DNA of 15,098 bases. Origin: Chloroflexota bacterium (GTDB lineage: Bacteria; Chloroflexota; UBA6077). Position numbers and translations under genes: made by a program. The DNA lies in the NCBI GenBank assembly GCA_021845945.1, contig JAJZRD010000042.1, positions 5,448-20,545 of the forward strand, in the 5' to 3' direction. Under the pieces are notes generated by a model. It saw only the letters and a program-made list of their open reading frames with translations. It had not been told where the DNA came from and made no database searches. Positions 6,512 to 13,389 of this stretch are shown here, in pieces (within the stretch, counting starts at the first letter, position 1; each line of letters begins with the position of its first letter).

Positions 6512-8109
6512 GCCGCTGCCTTAGAGGGTCTGTGGTGAGCGCTGTGGCGCGCTTGGCGGTCGCTCTGTGTGCGGTCGTCGCGTTCGTTTGGTGGGCCGAG
6601 CCGGCGGGGGCCTTCGAGCCCTGGTGGGTCCAGGCCCATCAGGAGACTCAGCTGTGGTCGGGACCCGACGGCGGCGCCGTTTCCCTCGGGAGAGTCTCCC
6701 AGTGGGGTTACCTGCAGGTGGTGAGCCCGCAGGCCGGGAAGCGGCTGTTTGTCTTGAACCCGCAGACGAAGAATTACGCCTACGTGGACGCCGCGGCGGT
6801 CGGCCCGAGCGCCCCTCCCCCCAGCCCTGCTGGGGGTTCGGCGGCGACCACGGTGGTCGCCGTGAGCGACGGGAAGACGGCGGCTGTGGCGGGCATGGGT
6901 CCTTTCGAGCCCTGGTGGGTGCAAAACCATCGTGAGACGCAGCTGTGGTCGGGGCCAGACGTCGGTGCGGCCTCCTTCGGGCAGGTGGGCCAGTGGGCCT
7001 ACTTCCAGGTAGTCGTGCCGCAGCAGGGGTCGCGGCTGTACGTCTTCAACCCGGTCAGCAGGAATTACGCCTACATCGACGCGAGGGCAGTGGGGCCCAG
7101 CGGTCCATCGCCCCTGGCTCCGCGGCCGCTGCTGGTGACGGCTTCCGGCGATACGCTGCGGAATGCGCCGAGCCCGGCGGTCGATTATCAGCCCTGGTGG
7201 GTCGGGAATTTCAGGGAGACCGAGCTGTGGGCCGGCCCCGATAAGGATGCGAAGAGCCTGGGGAAGGTTCCGCAGTTCCGGCGTTTCATGGTGGTGGAGC
7301 CCCAGAAGGGTGACCGGTTGCGGGTCTGGAGCCCGGAGAAGGATCAGTACGGCTACCTGGATGCGGCGGTCGTGGGACCGTCTGGGCCGTCGGTGTGGCT
7401 ACAGGCTCGCGCTCCCAAGCTGCTGGGGGAGTTGGATCTGCCGGGGCGGGCGGTGTCGGTGCCGGAAAAGGCGTACGTGAGGAACTTGCCCGTCTACGAC
7501 GAAGAGACGGAGCTGAGACCGGTAGCGAACAATACTCCGCTGCAGGTGCGGCAGTCCGTGATGGCGGCCGACGGCACGGAGTGGTACACCGTGGGGGAGG
7601 GGCAGTACATTCGGGCTGGCGACGTTCGGATCCCGAAGCCGATAACCACGGTGGGCTTGAGGAGCGGTCGCTGGATCGACGCCGATCTGGGCGAGCCTAC
7701 GATGATCGCTGCCTACGAGGGCGAGAAGATTGTGCGGACTATGCTGGCCATCCGGGGCATTGACGGGGCGCCGACGACGGTCGGGACCTTCAAGATCGTG
7801 CGTCGGGTCGACAACGAGACGATGGACAGCGAGACCATAGGTATTCCTCGCGATAGCCCTAAGGGATACCTCTTGAAGGACGTTCTGTACACCCAGTACT
7901 TCACCAACGACGGGGCCGCTCTGCACTACAACTGGTGGCTGGGGAATTTCGGTTTCCCTGGGAGCCACGGTTGCCTCGGGGTCAGCCTGGAGGACGCGAG
8001 GTGGTTGTGGCAATGGGCACAGGTCGGGACGCCCGTAGTGGTGCGGGACAGCAGCGGTGATGGAGCGCTGATGGCCGCTGAGAGCTTGGCGGCCGAGAGC
8101 GAGCACTGA
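6508..8109 (+). CDS. Secreted L,D-transpeptidase (YkuD) with three SH3-like repeats
   Basis: A 533-aa exported enzyme expected to cross-link peptidoglycan or attach proteins to it. A signal peptide (1-35) ends AGA before FEPWW. Three related units of about 66 residues (36-101, 133-198, 227-292) each open with [F/Y][E/Q]PWWV, then ET[Q/E]LW[S/A]GPD, and close with Y[A/G]Y[V/I/L]DAxxVGPS. Pro/Ser/Ala-rich linkers separate the units. A fourth SH3-like stretch (about 320-375) precedes the YkuD domain (380-512). Catalytic Cys489 lies in GSHGCLGVS, with the upstream His473 in LHYNWW. Gly491 replaces the Arg or Asn usually found two residues after the cysteine. ATG 6508 has GGGG 5 nt upstream; GTG 6502 is an alternative. 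It is transcribed alone from the promoter at 6330. Confidence 0.88.
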   Translation: MSRCLRGSVVSAVARLAVALCAVVAFVWWAEPAGAFEPWWVQAHQETQLWSGPDGGAVSLGRVSQWGYLQVVSPQAGKRLFVLNPQTKNYAYVDAAAVGPSAPPPSPAGGSAATTVVAVSDGKTAAVAGMGPFEPWWVQNHRETQLWSGPDVGAASFGQVGQWAYFQVVVPQQGSRLYVFNPVSRNYAYIDARAVGPSGPSPLAPRPLLVTASGDTLRNAPSPAVDYQPWWVGNFRETELWAGPDKDAKSLGKVPQFRRFMVVEPQKGDRLRVWSPEKDQYGYLDAAVVGPSGPSVWLQARAPKLLGELDLPGRAVSVPEKAYVRNLPVYDEETELRPVANNTPLQVRQSVMAADGTEWYTVGEGQYIRAGDVRIPKPITTVGLRSGRWIDADLGEPTMIAAYEGEKIVRTMLAIRGIDGAPTTVGTFKIVRRVDNETMDSETIGIPRDSPKGYLLKDVLYTQYFTNDGAALHYNWWLGNFGFPGSHGCLGVSLEDARWLWQWAQVGTPVVVRDSSGDGALMAAESLAAESEH

Positions 8110-8213
8110 GTCGACGGCTGTTTCGGTGAAGTTCGCGTTCTGATCCTCCTTCTAGGCTGGTTTAGCGGGTTTGTCACCCTCCGTTCCTGCTTTCTTCGAG
8201 TGCCGTCGGACTG

Positions 8214-8344
8214 TTGGCGACGGCGTTTCGCCTCCGTGGCAGAAGCGCTAACAGACGCCGAGGGACGTTGGCGGTATGATTGGCGATAGCGGGTAATAGC
8301 GCTAAATGGTGTATGTTGGCGGGTTGGCGGGGAGAAAGCGCTAA
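8214..8344. repeat. Array of AGCGCTAA and TTGGCG sites in a convergent intergenic region
   Basis: Three perfect copies of AGCGCTAA (8244-8251, 8298-8305, 8337-8344) and five of TTGGCG (8214, 8268, 8280, 8316, 8324) lie within 131 bp on the plus strand. The last AGCGCTAA overlaps the stop codon of the MerR-like gene. The region separates two convergent genes and has no recognisable promoter or terminator, so an ordinary operator role is not obvious. Degenerate versions (TTTAGCGGG at 8162, GATAGCGGG at 8285) are also present. Related sites flank the other end of the MerR-like gene. Confidence 0.6.
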
Positions 8345-8886
8345 GGTAGGGCGAGGAGACGCTTCCACCAGGGGCGGACCGGACCCTGCTCGCCCTCCTC
8401 GGAATGGGGCTGCAGACGGTCGAGCTCCTGCTGCAAGAGACGCTCGCGGGTGCGGGCGTCTTCTCGTTCCTGGAGGACGGTGCGCAGGTAGACGTCCATG
8501 AAGGCCAGGGACTCCTTGAGGGCCGTGATGGACCTGTCCTTCGCCTCCAGCGCTTCGCGCAGCGAGAGGTCGAGCTGCTGGGGCGGGCTCGCATGCTGGC
8601 CGGCGGGGGCCGTGAGGGCGATCGCGGCGGCCTCCTGGGGGATGGCCGTCTTCAGCCTCCGCCTGGTCTCCTCGTAGGTGAGACCCTGGGCGAGGAGATC
8701 CCTGGCGAGAGTGAGCAGCTCGAGGTCGCCGTCGGTGTAGCGACGCTGCGCCACGGAGGCACCATCGGCGGCCGACTCCTTTCGGGCCTGGCCGCTCAGC
8801 AGGGGCGCGAACTGATTGCTCCAGAGCCGGAGCGTGGAGGAGGAGATGCCCAGGCGCTGGGCGATTTCCATCGGACGATAGCTCAT
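8341..8886 (-). CDS. MerR-type HTH protein with coiled coil and C-terminal PWWKRLL motif
   Basis: A 181-aa DNA-binding protein. Residues 4-80 match the MerR winged HTH (YRPMEIAQRLGISSSTLRLW, then RRYTDGDLELLTLARDLLAQGLTYEETRRRL). An Ala/Pro/Gln-rich linker (81-103) leads to a long helix, probably a coiled coil (104-160), and the protein ends PWWKRLLALP. There are no effector-binding cysteines or a ligand domain, unlike metal-sensing MerR proteins. The layout of HTH, coiled coil and terminal Trp/basic motif recalls chromosome-anchoring RacA and phage/plasmid MerR-like proteins. That comparison is by architecture only. The start is ATG at 8886 with GGGGG 7 nt upstream. It has a strong promoter at 9069-9097 and related DNA sites at both ends, suggesting it binds them and controls itself. 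Confidence 0.85.
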   Translation of the reverse strand: MSYRPMEIAQRLGISSSTLRLWSNQFAPLLSGQARKESAADGASVAQRRYTDGDLELLTLARDLLAQGLTYEETRRRLKTAIPQEAAAIALTAPAGQHASPPQQLDLSLREALEAKDRSITALKESLAFMDVYLRTVLQEREDARTRERLLQQELDRLQPHSEEGEQGPVRPWWKRLLALP

Positions 8887-8914
8887 CGCAACACCCCCAT
8901 GGCCGATCTGAGAA

Positions 8915-9066
8915 CGCCAAAGAGAGGCGAGAAGCGCGATAGCGCCAAATATAGCGACAAGGCTGGCGGACGTGGGCGCTATGGCGACCGGGCTGCGAAT
9001 GGCGCTTCCCGGCGGCGAAGAGGGGTAAGCGCCAGCGCGGCGGCGATGATGGGGCCGACGCGCTAT
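8915..9066. promoter_or_regulatory. Cluster of AGCGCYAA-like sites in the MerR-like gene leader
   Basis: The predicted untranslated leader holds many relatives of the site found beyond the 3' end of the gene. On the plus strand these are AGCGCGAT (8933), AGCGCCAA (8941), AGCGACAA (8953) and AGCGCCAG (9028). In inverted orientation they are GGCGCTAT (8975), GGCGCTT (9001) and GCGCTAT (9060). TTGGCG also occurs inverted at 8915-8920 and 8943-8948. The copy at 9060 covers the predicted transcription start. These are probable autoregulatory operators. Confidence 0.5.
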
Positions 9067-9068
9067 GG

Positions 9069-9097
9069 AGTGTAGCGGTACGGTGCGGCGGAGTCAA
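9069..9097 (-). promoter_or_regulatory. Promoter of the MerR-like gene
   Basis: The minus strand reads TTGACT (9097-9092), a 17-nt spacer and TACACT (9074-9069). Transcription would start near 9062 and give a leader of about 175 nt that contains the site cluster. The spacer is 17 nt, not the 19-20 nt typical of promoters activated by MerR-type DNA distortion, so repression or simple binding is more likely. No clear promoter for the divergent GT4 gene was seen in 9098-9292. Confidence 0.7.
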
Positions 9098-9292
9098 CTG
9101 TTTTGAAGATGGTGGCGATGGCGGTTCGGTGCCGCCGGCGCGGCGGGGCGGCAAGGGGCGAAACGCTGAGGGGAGCGGCGGTGTGGCCCGAAGCTTGCTG
9201 GGAAAGAGGTGGATCAAGTTCCCCAGATGACGTGGGCGGCTCACTGCCCGTGAGGGAGTCACAGGGCCGTCGGTGGGGAGGAGGAGGTGCTG

Positions 9293-10618
9293 GTGAGGCC
9301 CAGTCAAATCTCGCCGGAGAATACCGTTTTCGCGTTGCTGTCCTTCGAGGGTGCTGACCGATACTCGAGGGCCGGGGGTCTCGGGGTGAGGGTGGCCGAG
9401 CTGTCGGAGGCGCTGGCGGAGAGGGGGTTCGAGACCCACGTGCTGTTCGTGGGGGACCCGCATCTGCCAGCTGAGGAGGCTCTGGTGGAGGGCCGGCTGC
9501 GGTTGCATCGCTGGTGCCAGTGGGTCAGCAAGTACTACCCCGAAGGGGTGTATCAAGGCGAGAACGAGAAGCTGTACGACTTCAACGATTCGGCACCCTG
9601 GTTCGTGATGGACCGGATCGTTCGGCCGGCTGCAGAGGCCGGGAAGGTGGTGGCGGTGCTGGGGGAGGAGTGGCACACGGCGGAGGCGGTGAGCCGGATC
9701 AGCGACCTCCTCTACCACAACGGGTTGAGGGACCGGGCCATCCAGTTCTGGAACGCGAACAACACCATGTCCTTCCACCGGATAGACTGGGGGAGGCTGG
9801 GGTTCACCAACACCATAACCACCGTCAGCCGCTACATGAAGCACATCATGTGGGGGCTGGGGACTAACCCGCTGGTCATTCCGAACGGCATACCGACGAG
9901 GGCTGTCGAGCCGGTGGACGAGGGCGCCGTGGCCCGGGTGCGGGAGATCCTGGGAGGGGAGCCGCTGCTCTTCAAGATTGGGCGGTTCGATCCCGACAAG
10001 CGGTGGAACATGGCCGTGGAGGCGGTGGCGCGGCTGAAGGGGATGGGGATGAAGCCGGTGTTCCCGCTGCGGGGCGGCATCGAGCCTCACGGCGAGGAGG
10101 TGCTGGGAAACGCCCGGTCCATGGGGCTTTCCGTCAAAGAGGTCAGGGCCGAGGTCCGAACGGTGGCCGACTGCATCCGGGCCCTGGAGGGTGCCGGTCC
10201 GGCGGACGTCCTGGACCTCCGCTTCTTCCTGCCGGACGAGTTCGTGAGGATCATGTATCGGGCTGCGGACGCGGTGCTGGCCAACAGCGGACACGAGCCC
10301 TTCGGGCTGGTGGGGCTGGAGGTCATGGGAGCCGGCGGCGTGGCCTTCACGGGCTCCACCGGTGAGGACTACGCCATCCCGTTCGAGAACGCCATGGTGC
10401 TGGACACCGCGGACCCCGGCGAGATCGCGGGTTACGTTGCCCACATGGAGAACCACCCCGAGGAGAGGGAGCTGATCCGGCAGGGGGCGAAGAGGACTGC
10501 GGCGACCTTCCTTTGGGATAGGGTGATCGACAATCTGATCAGCAAGCTGGAGTACATCGCCAGGAACCAGGGGGTGTTGGCGGCTGAGGAGCGAGTCTCC
10601 GTGATGGCCGGAGGATGA
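9293..10618 (+). CDS. GT4-type glycosyltransferase, glycogen/alpha-glucan synthase-like
   Basis: A 441-aa cytoplasmic GT-B transferase expected to move glucose from a nucleotide sugar to an alpha-glucan or similar acceptor. The N-terminal donor loop reads RAGGLG (26-31), followed by a helix (VRVAELSEALAERG), as in starch and glycogen synthases. The acceptor-side region has NNTMSFHRIDW, TVSRYMK and PNGIP. The C-terminal half has the donor-binding KIGRFDPDKRW and the E-x7-E motif EPFGLVGLE (Glu335, Glu343). GTG 9293 is 5 nt after AGGAGG (9282-9287); GTG 9287 is possible but has poorer spacing. Its stop is 1 nt from the next gene, a GH57 hydrolase. The exact product (glycogen, or a shorter modified glucan) cannot be told from sequence. 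Confidence 0.88.
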   Translation: MRPSQISPENTVFALLSFEGADRYSRAGGLGVRVAELSEALAERGFETHVLFVGDPHLPAEEALVEGRLRLHRWCQWVSKYYPEGVYQGENEKLYDFNDSAPWFVMDRIVRPAAEAGKVVAVLGEEWHTAEAVSRISDLLYHNGLRDRAIQFWNANNTMSFHRIDWGRLGFTNTITTVSRYMKHIMWGLGTNPLVIPNGIPTRAVEPVDEGAVARVREILGGEPLLFKIGRFDPDKRWNMAVEAVARLKGMGMKPVFPLRGGIEPHGEEVLGNARSMGLSVKEVRAEVRTVADCIRALEGAGPADVLDLRFFLPDEFVRIMYRAADAVLANSGHEPFGLVGLEVMGAGGVAFTGSTGEDYAIPFENAMVLDTADPGEIAGYVAHMENHPEERELIRQGAKRTAATFLWDRVIDNLISKLEYIARNQGVLAAEERVSVMAGG

Positions 10619-10619
10619 A

Positions 10620-11825
10620 ATGGCAAACGACCTGGTAGTCTATGCCGTCGTCCATCAGCCCAGGCGCGTGAAGCTGCCGGCCCAGCCAATCCCGAGAGGC
10701 GCTGTGCCGGAGGATATCGAGCGCTGCCTCTTCGATGAGCGGATGAACGAGCGGTACTTCCGGAAGGTGGCCAAGTGGTGCTACTACCCCGCCACCCGCA
10801 CCTTCCTCGAGCTGGTGGATGAGGGCTTCAAGTTCTCGATCGGATTCTCGGTGTCCTTCCTGTGCCAGGCCGAGATGTGGGATCAGGAGCTGTTGGCCCT
10901 CTTCCAGCGGCTGGTGCGGCACGAGAATGTGGAGCTGATCGGGGTTGAGCCCTACCACAGCTTCATTCTGTTGGTGGACTTGGAGCGGTTCATCGAGCGG
11001 ATGCACTGGGCTGCAGCTTACCTGGAGCAGACCTTCGGGAAGCGACCGGTGATCACGGATACCACCGAGATGTGCATGTCCGACGCCATCTACCACGCCC
11101 TGGACAAGGCCGGCTTCCAGGGGACCGTGATGGACGGGCGACCCTGGGTGATGGAGTGGAGGGACGCCACCCATCTCTACGATCACGGGAAGAGGCTGAA
11201 GCTGTTCACCCGAGCCTACGAGCTGAGCGACGACGTCGGGTACCGCTTCTCCAACCGCACCTGGTCGGGATGGCCTCTAGCGGCCGATAGCTACGGCCAC
11301 TGGTTGAGGGAAGCGCGGGGGGATTTCGTCTTCCTGGCCTGGGATTACGAGACCTTCGGCGAGCATCACTCGGTGGACACTGGGATCTTCGAGTTCCTGC
11401 GCTGGCTCCCCGGCGAGGTGCAGCGGCGGAAAATGGGCTTCCTGACGCCCAGCGAGGCGATAGCCAAGTACGGCGATCGGAGCCACGATCTCCCGTTGCC
11501 CGTCTTTCCCAGCACCTGGGCGGGCTCGGGCGGGATGGAGTTCTTCCTGGGCAACGGCGCGCAGCAGGCGATCTTCCAGCTGATGCTGAACGTCTACAAC
11601 ACGGCCCTGCTCACCAAGGACGCCAAGATCCTGGATCTGGCCCTCTGGCTTCTCCAGTCGGACAACCTGCACCTGATCCAGTGGTTCGGTCGCGGTGGCT
11701 CCGAGGCGGAGGTCTCCGCCTACTTCACCCCCGACGAGTGGTGGAAGCTGGGTCCCGGGGGGATCATCTGGGAGCAGCAGCAGGTCTACCGCAACTTCCT
11801 GAACGCGTTGGACGTGTACCTGTAG
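10620..11825 (+). CDS. GH57 glycoside hydrolase (alpha-amylase/branching-type)
   Basis: A 401-aa cytoplasmic enzyme acting on alpha-1,4-glucans. Family GH57 landmarks are in order: HQP (12-14), the GVEPYH region (108-113), the segment TDTTEMCMSD with Glu150 as the likely nucleophile, and AWDYETFGEHH (240-250) with Asp242 as the likely acid/base. It lacks the additional domains of longer GH57 branching enzymes. At about 400 aa it resembles the short alpha-amylase type found in archaea and some bacteria. There is no signal peptide. ATG 10620 has GGAGG (10610-10614) 5 nt upstream and is 1 nt from the GT4 stop codon, so the two genes are almost certainly co-translated. Hydrolysis, branching and transglycosylation cannot be separated here. 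Confidence 0.88.
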   Translation: MANDLVVYAVVHQPRRVKLPAQPIPRGAVPEDIERCLFDERMNERYFRKVAKWCYYPATRTFLELVDEGFKFSIGFSVSFLCQAEMWDQELLALFQRLVRHENVELIGVEPYHSFILLVDLERFIERMHWAAAYLEQTFGKRPVITDTTEMCMSDAIYHALDKAGFQGTVMDGRPWVMEWRDATHLYDHGKRLKLFTRAYELSDDVGYRFSNRTWSGWPLAADSYGHWLREARGDFVFLAWDYETFGEHHSVDTGIFEFLRWLPGEVQRRKMGFLTPSEAIAKYGDRSHDLPLPVFPSTWAGSGGMEFFLGNGAQQAIFQLMLNVYNTALLTKDAKILDLALWLLQSDNLHLIQWFGRGGSEAEVSAYFTPDEWWKLGPGGIIWEQQQVYRNFLNALDVYL

Positions 11826-11841
11826 CCCCGCCCTACAGTCA

Positions 11842-13266
11842 TTACACCGGCTCGCCGACGACGTGGAGCTTCAGCAGGTTGGTGCTGCCCCTGGCGGGGA
11901 GCGGCAGCCCCGCCGTGATGACCACCAGGTCCCCCTGGACCACCTGCTTCTCCCGCGCCGCCATCTCCACCACCTGCCGGATCATCTCGTCGGTGTTGTG
12001 GTAGCGGGGAGTCAGGTGGGGGTGGACTCCCCACACCAGGGCCAGCTGCCGGAGGGTGGGCTGAGAGGGGGTGGCGGCGATGATCCTGGCGGGCGGGCGG
12101 TGGCGGGCGATCATCCGGGCCGTGTAGCCCGATTCGGTGGAGGCGATGATCGCCTTGGCCCCCAGCTCGTAGGCCATCTCGCAGGTGCCCTGGCCGATGG
12201 CGTCCGTCACGCTGCGCATCCTGGCGGCCGTCGTCTTCCGCATCAACTCCTCGTAGGGCAGGGCCTCGTCGGTGGTCTCCGCGATGCGGGCCATGGTCGC
12301 CACCGCCTCCAGCGGGTAGGCGCCGGCGGCCGTCTCGCCGGACAGCATGGTGGCGTCGCTCCCGTCCAGGATGGCGTTGGCCACGTCGTTCACCTCGGCG
12401 CGGGTTGGCCTGGGGTTGCGGATCATGGAGTCCAGCATCTGGGTCGCCGTCACCACCGGCTTGCCGGCGGCTCCGCACTTGGCGATGATCATCTTCTGCA
12501 GCAGCGGCACCTGCTCGGCCGCCACCTCGATCCCCAGGTCCCCGCGAGCGACCATGATGGCGTCGCTCGCCTCCAGGATCTCGCCGAAACGGTCGATGGC
12601 CTCGTGCTTCTCGATCTTCGCCATTATGGGGATGTCGGCGCCCCGCTCGGCCATCTGCCTCCTCAGCTGCCGGATGTCCTCGGCCGACCGCACGAAGGAC
12701 ATGGCCACGTAGTCGACCCCCTGCTCGATGCCGAAGGCCAGGTCTTCCCGGTCCTTGTCGGTGATGGAGGGGACGCTGAGGGTCCGCCCCGGCACGTTGA
12801 CCCCCTTGTGGGACTTCAGCACCCCGCCCAGGAGGACGGTGCACTCCACCTCGGCGTTGGTGGTCCGCACTACCTTCATCTCAAGGGTACCGTCGTCCAG
12901 CAGGATCCGATCGCCGGGCTTCACGTCCTTCGATAGCTCCGCTCCCCGTATGGTGGCCTTCTCGCTGGTGCCCACCACCTCCTCGGTGGTCAGAACGAAG
13001 CGGCTGCCCGCGGCGAGTGGCATGCCGTCCTGTGCCATCTCCCCCACCCGAATCCTGGGGCCCTGGAGGTCCTGGAGGATGGCTATCACCTGACCCTCCT
13101 CCGCGGCCACCCGTCGCACCAGCGCCATCAAGGCGGCGTGGCTCTCGTGGGTGCCGTGGGAGAAGTTGAGGCGGGCGACGTCCATCCCCGCCCGGATCAT
13201 GGCGCGCAGGGTGGCCGGGGAAGCGGAGGCCGGTCCCAGGGTGCAAACGATCTTGGTTCTGCGCAT
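11842..13266 (-). CDS. pyk: Pyruvate kinase
   Basis: A 474-aa glycolytic enzyme converting phosphoenolpyruvate and ADP to pyruvate and ATP. Visible motifs are TKIVCTLGPAS at the N-terminus, ARLNFSHGTH (31-40), DLQGPRIRVG (66-75), LLDDG, KIEKHEA, the Mg/substrate loop MVARGDLGIEV, ATQMLDSM, RPTRAEVNDVANA and MLSGETAAG. The length fits a plain enzyme without an extra PEP-utiliser domain. In DLQGPRIR the residues at rabbit positions 113, 114 and 117 are Leu, Gln and Arg instead of Thr, Lys and Glu, which places it with the K+-independent type. ATG 13266 has GGAGG 5 nt upstream. It lies 124 nt below the lipid kinase gene with repeats between, so it may use a promoter hidden there. Confidence 0.97.
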   Translation of the reverse strand: MRRTKIVCTLGPASASPATLRAMIRAGMDVARLNFSHGTHESHAALMALVRRVAAEEGQVIAILQDLQGPRIRVGEMAQDGMPLAAGSRFVLTTEEVVGTSEKATIRGAELSKDVKPGDRILLDDGTLEMKVVRTTNAEVECTVLLGGVLKSHKGVNVPGRTLSVPSITDKDREDLAFGIEQGVDYVAMSFVRSAEDIRQLRRQMAERGADIPIMAKIEKHEAIDRFGEILEASDAIMVARGDLGIEVAAEQVPLLQKMIIAKCGAAGKPVVTATQMLDSMIRNPRPTRAEVNDVANAILDGSDATMLSGETAAGAYPLEAVATMARIAETTDEALPYEELMRKTTAARMRSVTDAIGQGTCEMAYELGAKAIIASTESGYTARMIARHRPPARIIAATPSQPTLRQLALVWGVHPHLTPRYHNTDEMIRQVVEMAAREKQVVQGDLVVITAGLPLPARGSTNLLKLHVVGEPV

Positions 13267-13283
13267 CGAAACCTCCAAGCGGT

Positions 13284-13315
13284 CGGCTATCAGCTATCGG
13301 CTATCAGCTATCAGC
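13284..13315. repeat. Tandem 7-mer repeat C[GA]GCTAT upstream of pyk
   Basis: The 14-mer CGGCTATCAGCTAT occurs twice back to back (13284-13297, 13298-13311), followed by CAGC. Each 14-mer is itself two 7-mers differing by one base. It starts about 8 bp beyond the pyk ribosome binding site, in the position expected for a leader or promoter. Confidence 0.7.
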
Positions 13316-13328
13316 CCCAGCCCTCACC

Positions 13329-13375
13329 CCGTGACGCGAGCCGGAGCAGCGTCACGCCTCTCCCAAGGGGAGAGG
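13329..13375. repeat. REP-like palindrome copy B and adjoining hairpin
   Basis: GTGACGC (13331-13337) pairs perfectly with GCGTCAC (13349-13355) over an 11-nt loop, and this element matches the one at 3695-3722 in 22 of 28 bases. It is followed at once by an 8-bp hairpin, CCTCTCCC (13357-13364) with GGGAGAGG (13368-13375), loop AAG. Neither has a T-run. Such paired GC palindromes are typical of dispersed intergenic repeats. Confidence 0.6.
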
Positions 13376-13389
13376 GAGGGCCCCGGCAC

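Noticed and set aside
8881..8900. Five-codon ORF (MGVLR) overlapping the MerR-like start as ATGA
   Set aside because: Unlike the transpeptidase case, it has no Shine-Dalgarno of its own, and the G-run inside it serves the MerR-like ATG, so it is probably incidental.
9098..9292. Possible gene or riboswitch before the GT4 gene
   Set aside because: Only weak 5-bp inverted repeats (CTCAC/GTGAG near 9240) and shadow ORFs without codon bias support; nothing identifiable and no clear promoter.
8174..10456. 760-aa minus-strand ORF across the MerR-like and GT4 genes
   Set aside because: The translation is His/Pro/Arg-rich low complexity, covers the repeat array and lies opposite the well-supported GT4 gene.
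11821..11837. Inverted repeat TGTAG/CTACA between the convergent GH57 and pyk genes
   Set aside because: Only 5 bp with no T-run on either side; too weak to call a terminator.
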